Positions 1 through 7,670 of a stretch of 15,730 nt of DNA are shown here, in pieces. Below the pieces are notes generated by a model that was not told the origin of the DNA, searched no databases, and saw nothing but the letters and a program-made list of their open reading frames with translations. Both the position numbers and the translations under genes were made by a program. Positions within the stretch are counted from its first letter, which is position 1. Each line of letters begins with the position of its first letter. The DNA comes from Jimgerdemannia flammicorona. Taxonomy: Eukaryota > Mucoromycota > Endogonomycetes > Endogonales > Endogonaceae. The DNA is taken from positions 1 through 15,730 of the forward strand of contig RBNI01003511.1 of the NCBI GenBank assembly GCA_003990745.1, in the 5' to 3' direction.

Positions 1-1188
1 AAAAAAAAGACAAACACATGCTATACCAAGCCTCAATTCTCAGTCCATATTTAGTAAATGAATTAGACAGAGGTATGGAGAAAGTAGAGATCACTATTAG
101 ATTGAGTGAAAATCCCTTAGCAAACTATTTTCAACCATCCTATGTTCTTATGTCGAGATGTCAAGATATTGCGATCCTTAAGCGTTAGGCCAGAATTCGT
201 AGGGTGGAAATGTTTTTTTTTTTAGTTATACCAATCGAATTTGGTCATTCCGGCAGCAGCAGTTGGAACTCCGTAAAAGTTTATTCATCTGAAAACTTTC
301 TCAAATGGTAAAAAACTTTTTGAAACCCCTGACGTTTGAGCAACAGACCATATTGTGTATGACTGTGGTAAGCCCTTTACCACTATTACATTTTGTAAAT
401 ACTTGCCAAATATCATAATGCACTTTGACCCCTTTCCCAACAGCCAATGGTTCAGATCTATGAGAGAAAGAAAACAAGTAATAAAATACTAGTTTTTGAG
501 TACTCAGTGGAAAAGAGGAAATCATATTGTCCAAAAGAGTATAGTCAATCTCTTGAGGATTTTGTGGTTTGTCTTGAAGTACACTTAAAAATATCTATTA
601 CAGTATCTACTGGAGATTCACTGGAGGTCTTTGGTGTTTGCATCTAAGGCCGGGAAGTTTGAGCTCTAGTTTTGATGATCGCTGATGGTCTCGGGTTTTT
701 TAATTACTCTTGATGGCCCAAATGAAAAACTGTGTGTATTTTCTGGCCTTTTTTTGGCAAAAGATAATAGCACATTAAAATATATGGAAGCAAGCTGAAT
801 GGTGGTATCCGGTCGGAGACTTTCTGACTGTAACTGCATTTGGCATCTTCCTCCAAAGGAAATCCTATCATAAAAAGAATTGGCTTTTTCTATGAGCTTT
901 GATTTATTTTTTGACTGGTATTTCCTAGGAAACCCCTTTTAAAGACTGGAAAAAGGATGCTATGCGAAGCAAAATGGTATTCCATGGGCCCTTGTTTGGG
1001 TCTTGTGAACCTATTTATCCTGCCAAACAGCAGCTTTTTATTTTTCTTGAAAAAGGAGAAATGAATAGCGACCATAAATTTTGGATAACTGCCAAGTGCC
1101 ATCGGGTTTTCTCGATGCCTTGCTTTTTACTCAATTTTTTATGTGAATTTTTTTTTTTACACAAAAAAGAGAAAGAGAATACAGTAGT
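1..1188. other. AT-rich region upstream of 18S fragment, no gene recognised
   Basis: No convincing coding region was found. Short open frames here have low-complexity, T- or A-rich translations without recognisable domains. Because the DNA runs directly into the 5' end of an 18S rRNA, the stretch next to it could be the remains of an external transcribed spacer or intergenic rDNA spacer. That is inference from position only; I see no repeat array or rDNA promoter motif in it. Confidence 0.4.
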
Positions 1189-1298
1189 TACCTGGTTGAT
1201 CGTGCCAGTAGTCATATGCTTGTCTCAAAGATTAAGCCATGCATGTCTAAGTATAAATAACTTTATACTGTGAAACTGCAAATGGCTCATTAAATCAG
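1189..1298 (+). rRNA. 18S rRNA, 5'-terminal fragment (degenerate)
   Basis: The sequence begins with the universal eukaryotic SSU 5' end (ACCTGGTTGATC, then GCCAGTAGTCATATGCTTG) and continues through TTAAGCCATGCATGTCTAAG to GGCTCATTAAATCAG. The match then ends abruptly at 1298, and the following GTAATACCGG sequence is not the expected continuation. Compared with the conserved SSU, GATCCTGCC is GATCGTGCC, and the CpG in CTGCGAATGG has become CTGCAAATGG. About 110 of ~1800 nt are present, so this cannot make a functional rRNA. The next part of the molecule lies inverted at 3101-3737. Confidence 0.93.
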
Positions 1299-1360
1299 GT
1301 AATACCGGATGCAATAGTGTAAAAATTTATGAGCAACCCAAAAAATTATTCCTTGACATT

Positions 1361-1479
1361 TTGTTGAGGGTGGGTCACTAGCGCTGACTTCAATGTTTTG
1401 TAACATTTATTCTAAGTCCCAAGCAATCGCCCACCCTCAACAATTTATTCTCTCCCAACATTATATTGAGGGTGGGTCA
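1361..1479. repeat. Inverted plus direct TTGAGGGTGGG repeats
   Basis: A perfect 14-bp inverted repeat is formed by TTGTTGAGGGTGGG at 1361-1374 and CCCACCCTCAACAA at 1430-1443, with a 55-nt spacer. A third copy of the core, TTGAGGGTGGGTCA, lies in direct orientation at 1466-1479 and matches 1364-1377 exactly. The GC-rich motif stands out in AT-rich surroundings. It could be terminal inverted repeats of small non-autonomous DNA elements, one nested or tandem. No target-site duplication is evident, so the assignment is open. Confidence 0.55.
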
Positions 1480-2262
1480 TGTACCTGAAAAATCACTAAC
1501 TATTTTATTTGCAATACCCTCTCCTGCCTTGGTATATAGTTATCAGAATTATTTCCATTTCTCATATTTCTCCCCCCCTCCAACATCCCCTGTAATCTTA
1601 CTTATTTCAAATTATTCTCATATAGCATTACATGTATTCCATCATATAGTTACGTGATATATCAATGAGCTGAAGTATACAATCAGGACATTATACAACA
1701 TTATGAAATGATTAAAGTATATATATTTAATGGATAACTTATTTAACAAGTATATCTAACAAAAATATTATTATTTCTAGACCCTTTTATCAATAAATCA
1801 AAATATATTGTATATAGATTTGATTTACGATGATTATGATATTTATTCAATTAATCTGGCAAATTTTGATAGAAATTTGTGGTATCCACAACTAAAAATA
1901 GATTATAATAATCACAAGTAAAATATTAATTATGGTGGTGAAATCAGAATATATACAATATAATATGTAATAATCAATATCTATAATTTTAAATATAAAG
2001 CATAGATGCTTTTTGGAGGTCATTGTATAAAAATATAATAATAAACAACAATATTCTATATTTAGAAATATTATAGAAAAATAAGGTATTCGAATGCTAA
2101 TTAAAAATATCTAGGTTGGAGTCCAATAGTATTGTTCTTGTTGAAACAAAAGACATCGTTAGGTGTAAAACTAACATATTCTCATAAATGTTCTAAGGAT
2201 CTTAGGGTGCATTTTCTTTCTTTGATGCTTGATGACTACAGATAGTTAAATGGATGTTTAGA

Positions 2263-2298
2263 TATATGTGTTTTTAAAAATATATGTGTTTTTAAAAA
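2263..2298. repeat. Tandem duplication, 2 x 18 bp
   Basis: Two perfect adjacent copies of an 18-bp unit (TATATGTGTTTTTAAAAA) occupy 2263-2280 and 2281-2298. This is probably replication slippage in AT-rich DNA. No function is suggested. Confidence 0.8.
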
Positions 2299-2658
2299 TA
2301 AAAAAAATGGTAGTCAAACTTTAATATAAAAAACCATACATCTTTTTTAAGCCCCGGCCTCTTCTTTGATGGTTGGCGATCGTAAACATGTCTATTGGAA
2401 AGCCGTCGGTTATCACCTTGTTGAATGCAGGTGACCACGAAGTCCAGAGTTTTCCACCTCAGTCAATATCATGATAAATGATTTGCAAGCATTGGCTACA
2501 GGTACGGGTGTATTAACAATGGATGGACCCTCCTCCTCTCCACCTGAGCCTACTGACAATAGTGATGTCGGGATGTCTATTATGAAATATGTTGTATGTA
2601 AGATGATAAGATCCACGATATATATACTGCATCGAGCTGTGTTATAAATGTTGATAGT

Positions 2659-3060
2659 TACATGGCGTGTATTTTTTGCCGTTTTACTGATACTTCGTGG
2701 TGTACAGATTTGCACTTCTGCATTTCATGCTCATTATCACAATCATGCATAATGTTCCTGATAAACATTCACTCATGTAATCCCTTTTGTCTCTACTGTT
2801 TGCGATCCCTATACGCTTTTTGTGATGAAATAGTCCAAATCATACCTTCTGAATCGATCTCTTCAGTTAATTGGCCATCGATATATTCTGTAAAATATAA
2901 TCAACATAAATAAGTAAATAGTCAATAATATCGAGCATACCCATGTGTGTTTCGTTTAATACATACTGGGCTCAGGGATCTTTTGTTGTGATGACGGTGC
3001 CTTGAGTTTGGTAAAACGTCGTGATGATACTGTTTGAGTAGATATTGATGTTAGACAATT
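2659..3060 (-). CDS. Possible multi-exon gene fragment, function unknown
   Basis: On the minus strand a chain of short exons can be joined in frame. The first ends at 2967 before a canonical GTATGT donor (RC 2966-2961), with peptide ending ...SSQQKIPEP. The acceptor TTTTACAG at about 2892 opens an exon reading YIDGQLTEEIDSEG, then MIWTISSQKAYRDRKQ. A possible ~39-nt intron (GTAGAG...TTATCAG) leads to a Cys/His/Lys-rich segment that includes VKRQKIHAM and ends at a stop near 2660. The splice signals and the moderate complexity of the peptides are the only evidence. I recognise no domain. The short introns resemble those of the gene at 14311-15488. The 5' end would run into the inverted 18S fragment, so the gene would be truncated. 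It may instead be chance open frames. Confidence 0.25.
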
Positions 3061-3100
3061 GTCACCAAAAAAAATAGATAATAAACAAATGACTTACTAG

Positions 3101-3737
3101 GCAGTACAACTTTGATAGGATTTGTTTGCTGATTCTGATAGTGTTTGACAACCAAAGCAGTACTGACTGGAAGGCTGGACCATCCAGCCAGGGCTAAAAT
3201 TCAACTACGAGCTTTTTAACTGCAACAACTTTAATATACACTATTGGAGCTGGAATTACTGCGGCTGCTGGCACCAGACTTGCCCTCCAATTGTTCCTTG
3301 TTAAGGGATTTAAATTGTACTCATTCCAATTATAAGATCCAAAAGGGCCCTGTATTATTATTTATTATCACTACCTCCCCATATCGGGATTGGGTAATTT
3401 GCATGCCTGCTGCCTTCCTTGGATATGGTAGCTGTTTCTCAGGCTCCCTCTCTGAAATCAAACCCTAATTTCCTGTTACCCATAAAAACCATGGTAGGCC
3501 TCTATCCTACTATTGAAAGTTGATAGGGCAGAAATTTGAATGAATCATCGTCAGTGCAAGGCTATATGATTTGAAAAGTTATTATGAATCACCAGAGAAG
3601 CAGTTGCCCACATTGGTTTTTTATCTAATAAATACATCCCTTCCAGAAGTCGGGATTTTTAGCATGTATTAGCTCTAGAATTATCATAGTTATCCAAGTA
3701 GTAAGGTATTATCAAATAAACTATAACTGAATTAATG
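3101..3737 (-). rRNA. 18S rRNA fragment, inverted (V1/V2 to V4), degenerate
   Basis: Read on the minus strand from 3737, the sequence starts CATTAATTCAGTTATAG, corresponding to SSU CATTAAATCAGTTATAG, and proceeds colinearly. It passes GAATTCTAGAGCTAATACATG-like sequence, CCTACCATGG, GAGGGAGCCTGAGAAAC, GGAAGGCAGCAGG, CAATTGGAGGGCAAGTCTGG, the 530 loop (GCCAGCAGCCGCAGTAATTC) and AAAAAGCTCGTAGTTGAA into V4. Similarity fades near 3101-3150, so that end is approximate. Conserved CpGs are replaced throughout: CCGCGGTAA is CCGCAGTAA, AATAGCGTATA is AATAGTGTATA, AACGAGGAAC is AACAAGGAAC, and GGCGCGCAAA is GGCATGCAAA. These changes hit invariant sites, so this is a pseudogene piece. The LTR retrotransposon begins 39 bp to its right. 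Confidence 0.93.
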
Positions 3738-3884
3738 TACTCTAATGAATATTATTTCTTTGGATATTATATATATTGTGACAAGCCAAGACGTACCACC
3801 TGAATCATATCTTAACCAGATGATGCGAACAAAGATGATGTGAACACACAGCTTAGTAACCAGCAACCATCGCTGCGGAAATTG

Positions 3885-3892
3885 TATAAATA
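3885..3892 (+). promoter_or_regulatory. TATA-like box 1 of 5' LTR
   Basis: TATAAATA lies 109 bp into the LTR and is preserved in the 3' LTR at 12890-12897. It is preceded by AGTAACCAGCAACCA. A similar AGTAACCAG...GCAACCA...TTGTATAAAT module recurs at 4029-4059, so the promoter-like unit appears duplicated. It is the best candidate for the RNA polymerase II core promoter that makes the element's genomic RNA. The start site is not determined. Confidence 0.55.
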
Positions 3893-3921
3893 GCCAGACA
3901 TACTAGAATGGGTCTGTTTAC

Positions 3922-3993
3922 CTGTACAGACTCTGTACACTGTACAGACTCTGTACACTGTACAGGTCCTGTATACCATACAGACTCTGTACA
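3922..3993 (+). repeat. LTR tandem array, 4 x 18 bp with TGTACA palindromes
   Basis: Four 18-bp units, consensus CTGTACAGACTCTGTACA, run head to tail. Units 1 and 2 are identical; units 3 and 4 vary (GGTC; CCATACAG). Each unit contains two TGTACA or near-TGTACA palindromes. The array is retained in the 3' LTR at 12927-12998 with different unit variants, most of the changes being CpG transitions (TG/CA where CG is inferred). Its position just after the first TATA box suggests regulatory binding sites or a structured transcript 5' end, which is inference. Confidence 0.85.
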
Positions 3994-4052
3994 CCTGCCA
4001 TAAGTAGCAGATCTATAGTTAGCCACATAGTAACCAGATAGCAACCAACTTG

Positions 4053-4059
4053 TATAAAT
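4053..4059 (+). promoter_or_regulatory. TATA-like box 2 of 5' LTR
   Basis: TATAAAT follows AGTAACCAGATAGCAACCAACTTG, a second copy of the module around 3855-3890. It is kept in the 3' LTR (13058-13064). It could be an alternative promoter. Which of the two boxes is used cannot be told from sequence. Confidence 0.4.
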
Positions 4060-4078
4060 TACCCCAGAGACAAGAGTG

Positions 4079-4084
4079 AATAAA
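4079..4084 (+). promoter_or_regulatory. AATAAA polyadenylation-type signal in 5' LTR
   Basis: AATAAA lies 20 bp after the second TATA-like box and is also in the 3' LTR at 13084-13089. In an LTR element this signal, used from the 3' copy, would define the R/U5 border, leaving a very long U5 of about 1.1 kb. This is plausible but unproven. Confidence 0.4.
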
Positions 4085-4282
4085 CCTCAGTCTGAAAGTT
4101 GAATACAAACTAAAGCAAAAGTCAATTGTCTGGTACACTTAGGAGAAACGCCTGCCAAAAGCCACTTGATCCAGGAAGGATTGCAACACTTAGGAGATAT
4201 GCCTGCCAACGAGCCACTGCCAAGAAGTTGTGAGCTTGGTTCTCTTCTCTTCCACTCCGGTCCACTTTCCGATACAAAGCTG

Positions 4283-4421
4283 AGTTTGCCGCCCAAGTTC
4301 AAGGAAGAACTTCGCTGCCTTTTGAAGAAACCCGCCGCTTAAGGAATAAGCCGTGCTATTGGTTCGCTTGCCAGATAAGCCTGAAGTTTGCCGCCCAAGT
4401 TCAAGGAAGAACTTCGCCGCC
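4283..4421 (+). repeat. 37-bp direct repeat within 5' LTR
   Basis: A 37-bp segment beginning AGTTTGCCGCCCAAGTTC occurs at 4283-4319 and 4385-4421, 102 bp apart, with one C/T difference in the 5' LTR (GCTGCC/GCCGCC). The same pair is in the 3' LTR near 13288-13427. It marks the start of the CpG-rich half of the LTR. Confidence 0.85.
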
Positions 4422-4424
4422 GTT

Positions 4425-4985
4425 TCCCAGTTAGAACCCTGCCGATTCAGGAAGAATCCGCGCTATCCAATTTATCCGTGCCACCCGCCGTTTTCGAGTT
4501 ATCCACCGTATTCCCAGTTGAAGCCAAATCGGCGCCATCCGAGTTAACTCCCAGTTAAGCCGCCGTTTCCAAGAAGCCCGCCAAATCCGCATCGTCCACC
4601 ACTTTCGAGTTATCCGCATTCCCCGAAGAGCCCGATTCGGAAGAACTTGCGCCATTCGAGTAGTATTCCCAGTTAGAGCCGAATCCGCGACATCTGAGTT
4701 ATTCGTCATTCCCAGTGAGCCCGAGAAGAATCCGCCACCAGCATTATTCCCAGAAAGGAGAATCCATGCCTTACATTCCCAGTGAGCCAAATCAAGTTAT
4801 CCGCCGGATTATCAGAACGTCCGCATAAGGAATCCGCCGCGCTACACAGAGATCATCACGCAGAAACTGCATAAGGAGAACCGCTAAATTGCCAGATCGT
4901 CACGCAGAAATCAGAGATCGTTACTCAAGAAGGAAACCACTCACGCTACACAAATTGTACCATTCCCAGTTGACCCAAGAAGGAA
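4425..4985 (+). repeat. CpG-rich block of degenerate interspersed repeats in 5' LTR
   Basis: The motif TTCCCAGT followed by T[AG]... or GAGCC recurs at least seven times (around 4425, 4511, 4549, 4667, 4709, 4777 and 4961). CGAGTTATCCG-like motifs and GAATCCGC-like motifs lie between the copies. CpG is dense here, roughly 18 in 180 bp over 4441-4620, whereas the coding interior has few. The pattern looks like an ancient, heavily mutated tandem array rather than coding DNA. Possible roles are a regulatory region or RNA packaging sequence, both inferred. Confidence 0.6.
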
Positions 4986-5188
4986 GTCCATTCATACACA
5001 AATCGCCGCTACACCCAGAGAACTGTCCCAAAAAGGAAACCGCTCACATAGTATCCAGATCTTGACTATTATACTGCTAAACACTAAGAACATTTTGTTG
5101 CTTTTTGACAAAGTAACTGGGGGCTCAAGCCAAACTACATCAACCCCCAACCTTGTAATTTGCCTCCATTGAGCCGGCATGTTACATT

Positions 5189-5205
5189 TGGGGGCTCAAC
5201 TGGGA
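5189..5205 (+). promoter_or_regulatory. Primer-binding site, tRNA-Pro-like
   Basis: Two bases after the 5' LTR lies TGGGGGCTCAACTGGGA. Its complement reads as a tRNA 3' end: CCA, discriminator C, acceptor strand TTGAGCC and T-stem CCCAG. A C discriminator and GAGCCCCCA end suit tRNA-Pro. No tRNA gene is in the window to compare with. An 11-nt copy, TGGGGGCTCAA, is also inside the LTR at 5118-5128. Confidence 0.65.
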
Positions 5206-5219
5206 AGATTTCAAAATCG

Positions 5220-5753
5220 ATGTGACTTTTCAGCTCACAAGAACCCACAGTCAAACTGGATACATTTGATACAATACCAATTTCCGCCACTACAGGAGAA
5301 CCAGTCATCACTAGCATTTGGACAGGAAGAGAAGTAATCACCTCAAGACTTGCCAACTACCCAGCATCAGAAGGATCCCAACCAGAAGCAGGAGGCAGTA
5401 CAGCCTGAAATCCTCAACCAGACCAACCAGATCAACCAGACAATACAGGCAGTCCTACTAGAGATTTTGGAGAACTTGCACAAGAACTAGAAGATCTTAT
5501 CACACGAACCCAATACTTCACAGCCAGACACCCCACACCAGTCCCACCAATCTCACCAATAGAACCCCTACCACAACCTCTTGCAGAACTGGAAGTAGCC
5601 CCTACAAGAATACCTAGGCCTATTTCACCTCACCCAAGGACCAGAACACCATCTTCAAGATACCCAAGCACCTCCATCTCTAGTGACAGTTCAGGAAGTG
5701 AATCAGAATCAGAATCTGAACCAGAACCAGAATCAGAAGAAAGTGATGAAGAA
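5220..5753 (+). pseudogene. gag: gag N-terminal extension, in frame with gag, broken by two TGA codons
   Basis: Upstream of the ATG at 5754 the same frame stays open back to 5226, interrupted only by TGA at 5406, with an ATG-TGA at 5220-5225. The translation is not random. It has a Pro/Gln/Asp stretch (QPDQPDQPDN), a Pro/Thr-rich middle (PPISPIEPLPQP) and a Ser/Glu/Pro acidic repeat (ESESESEPEPESEESDEE) that leads straight into gag. So the ancestral gag probably started near 5220, just after the PBS, and was about 175 residues longer. Both TGAs could be CGA (Arg) codons changed by C-to-T. The GAATCA hexamer repeat at about 5700-5740 makes the acidic run. Confidence 0.55.
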
Positions 5754-7163
5754 ATGGCCACCTCATTGCCAATCTTTGCAGGATACCTGGAGGAAGACCC
5801 CAGAGAATTCCTTGATGGAATCGAAGGAATCGCAGCCTTGAGGAATTTGTCAGATGAAAGAAAAATTGCCATCTACAAAGCTCAGCTCAGAGAACCAGCC
5901 AGAGGAATTTTCTATCGAACAGCAAACAACCCAGATTCAGAACTAGCAAGACAGATACAAGCAGTAGCCTCCTATGAGCTAGAATATCAGGCCATGGTCT
6001 ACTGGCTCATAGAAAAGTATACAGGAAATGAAACCCACCATAAGGCTCAGGAATCCATTATGGGAATGAAGATGAATCTTGGAGAATCACCCAGAGCCTT
6101 CTTCACAAGAATCCAGAAGAGAATGCATTCTGCCGGGTTCAATGCTACCAATCAAGATATCATAGGTCCAATGACCTTCATGAATGAAATTCCCCCGAAT
6201 ATTGCCCAGCATGTCCGCACCCTAGGCATCAGAAGGTCTGAAGAGCAAGTAGATGCAGCCCAAGGATTCTTTGATGTCAGGCAAGGAACTACCTGGAGTG
6301 ATCATGATAAGAAGGAAGATAAAGAAGATATCCTGGTCAAAACCCTGCAAGGACTCCTTCAAGGACAAGAAAGACCTGAAGAAAGAAGGCCAGCCAAGGA
6401 AGAAAAGAAGGATAGAAGTGAAATCCAAGACCTCAGCTCCAAGTTGGACCGATTGGTTGGACAGATTGAAAAACTCACTACACGCGAAAATCGTAGCTAC
6501 CAAGACAACAGAGGATACCCACCACAGAGGAGCCAAGGTTATCCACCAAGAGATAACAGGAATTACCAGCAAGAAGAAAGCAGGTACTCTGTCCGAGACA
6601 GAGCCCAAGTCCAATGCTTCCACTGTGGACAATTTGGACACTATGCCACCGAATGTGACAACAAAAGAAGTGATCAAAGAGACTCAGAACCACCAAACCG
6701 AAGGAATGACACCCAGTACAAGAAGACTGAAGCCCATCCTGTTGAAGATTTCGAGGAAACAAGCAACAGTGAAGACTACAGTGACCTAGACTTGTACCCT
6801 ACCAAGGTTACCACCCGAAAGACAGTCTACCCAGCAGAAAAAAGAAAGAGACCTGTGGGAAGACCATCCAGGAATATCAGCAGAAGAATTATTCAGGAAG
6901 AAGACGAAGAACATGAGGAGGAACAAGTAGAAACACCCCCCCATACCCCCTCACCTTTTGTCCCCGAGACAAATGAGTTGCCACCAGAAGATGAAGAAAT
7001 GGAACAAGAAGAATGGGAACCTGCTGCTCCAAAGCCTAAAAAGAAGTACACCCCAAAGACCATGCCTAGAGATATCTACAATGAAGCCTGGCAGAAGATT
7101 CAAGAAGCTAAGATGGAAGTCCCCCTCCTGCAGTTCTTGCAATTGACACCAGCAGGAGTCTGA
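5754..7163 (+). CDS. gag: Gag polyprotein (capsid and nucleocapsid), open part
   Basis: This 469-residue open frame encodes the structural protein that forms the cytoplasmic particle and packages element RNA. Residues ~1-170 look like a Ty3-type capsid region, including YWLIEKYTG, the GESPRAFFTRIQKRM helix and IPPNIAQHVRTLG. Residues ~195-290 are Lys/Glu-rich with an Arg/Tyr/Pro-rich stretch (RGYPPQ, SQGYPPRDNR). A zinc knuckle C-x2-C-x4-H-x4-C sits at residues 288-301 (6615-6656). After it comes an acidic region and an AT-hook-like KRKRPVGRPSR near residue 363. The frame ends at TGA 7161 and continues through another TGA (7200) into protease. Both stops could be mutated CGA, so gag and pol were perhaps one frame; stop readthrough is the alternative. 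The first ATG is probably internal to the original gene. Confidence 0.9.
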   Translation: MATSLPIFAGYLEEDPREFLDGIEGIAALRNLSDERKIAIYKAQLREPARGIFYRTANNPDSELARQIQAVASYELEYQAMVYWLIEKYTGNETHHKAQESIMGMKMNLGESPRAFFTRIQKRMHSAGFNATNQDIIGPMTFMNEIPPNIAQHVRTLGIRRSEEQVDAAQGFFDVRQGTTWSDHDKKEDKEDILVKTLQGLLQGQERPEERRPAKEEKKDRSEIQDLSSKLDRLVGQIEKLTTRENRSYQDNRGYPPQRSQGYPPRDNRNYQQEESRYSVRDRAQVQCFHCGQFGHYATECDNKRSDQRDSEPPNRRNDTQYKKTEAHPVEDFEETSNSEDYSDLDLYPTKVTTRKTVYPAEKRKRPVGRPSRNISRRIIQEEDEEHEEEQVETPPHTPSPFVPETNELPPEDEEMEQEEWEPAAPKPKKKYTPKTMPRDIYNEAWQKIQEAKMEVPLLQFLQLTPAGV

Positions 7164-7202
7164 AACAAATTACTGAGAACCACAAGGTCTAGCACTGGCT
7201 GA

Positions 7203-7667
7203 GTTCCAATCCCAGAGCAAGAACCAGCTCCTATCCCTGTTCAAGCAGCTGAAAGACATGTCAGCACCTATCTACATGGAGATATTGGAGGACAAAAAGC
7301 AAAAATCCTCATAGACACAGGAGCAGCTGTCTGTGTCATTGCCAAACGATTCCTGGACACCCTCCAATGGCCCATTGATGGACCATCCAACCTCAGCATC
7401 ATAGTGGCAGATGGAGCCCGAACTCAACCTCTTGGAGAAGTATGAAATATCACCATCTCCCTTGGACACATTCAGTTCTCCATCCCCAAAGCTGTTATCA
7501 CAGAAGCTGTTACCTACGACATGATTCTTGGCACCAACTGGATGAAGGAAATGAATGCAGTCGTTGATATTGGCCAACAAGTACTCAAGTTTGACTACTG
7601 AGGCAAGAAGTACCAAGTTAAGGTGACCAGCTATGAGCAATCGAAGAAGAAAAAGAAGGTCACTATT
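7203..7667 (+). pseudogene. pol: Aspartic protease domain of pol, broken
   Basis: In the gag frame, KILIDTGAAVCVI (DTG at 7314-7322) is the catalytic aspartate motif of retroviral-type pepsin-like proteases, which work as dimers and mature Gag and Pol. About 70 codons later MILGTNWM matches the second conserved Ty3 protease motif, ILGxxW. Premature stops lie at 7443 (TGA), 7599 (TGA) and 7668 (TAG). The DTG triad is intact, so the damage is the stops, not the active site. The segment before it (VPIPEQEPAPIPVQ) looks like a linker. Confidence 0.88.
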
Positions 7668-7670
7668 TAG

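Larger units (their letters stand above)
1299..2340. other. AT-rich intergenic DNA, no gene recognised
   Basis: This is strongly AT-rich sequence with many stops in all frames. Apart from the TTGAGGGTGGG repeats at 1361-1479 and the short tandem duplication at 2263-2298, I see no structured element. It separates the two 18S fragments. Confidence 0.5.
3777..5186 (+). repeat. 5' long terminal repeat (1410 bp)
   Basis: It starts TGTGACAAGCC and ends GGCATGTTACA, with the TG...CA termini typical of LTRs, and pairs with the copy at 12782-14190. Within it are a TATAAATA box (3885-3892), an 18-bp tandem array (3922-3993), a second TATAAAT (4053-4059), an AATAAA (4079-4084), a 37-bp direct repeat and a CpG-rich block with degenerate repeats (about 4280-5030). 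The length is long for Ty3/gypsy. There are about 50 substitutions between the LTRs plus a 1-nt indel near 5133. Almost all are C/T or G/A, mostly at CpG. Confidence 0.96.

Noticed and set aside
962..1273. 103-residue plus-strand frame
   Set aside because: It runs into the 18S 5' end and has a T-rich, low-complexity translation. The rRNA match explains the sequence.
2662..2913. 83-residue Cys-rich plus-strand frame
   Set aside because: The Cys residues do not form a zinc-finger pattern, and plausible spliced peptides lie on the opposite strand.
3922..3993. CRISPR-like array
   Set aside because: The repeats are directly adjacent with no unique spacers and lie within an LTR of a eukaryotic element.
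3812..4044. Short minus-strand frames with repeated YRVCTVYR
   Set aside because: They are only the translation of the 18-bp LTR tandem array, and they recur in the 3' LTR for the same reason.
6222..6677. 151-residue minus-strand and 178-residue plus-strand (6253-6789) frames within gag
   Set aside because: These are shadows of the gag frame. The gag frame contains the CCHC knuckle and the capsid-like region; these have no domain.
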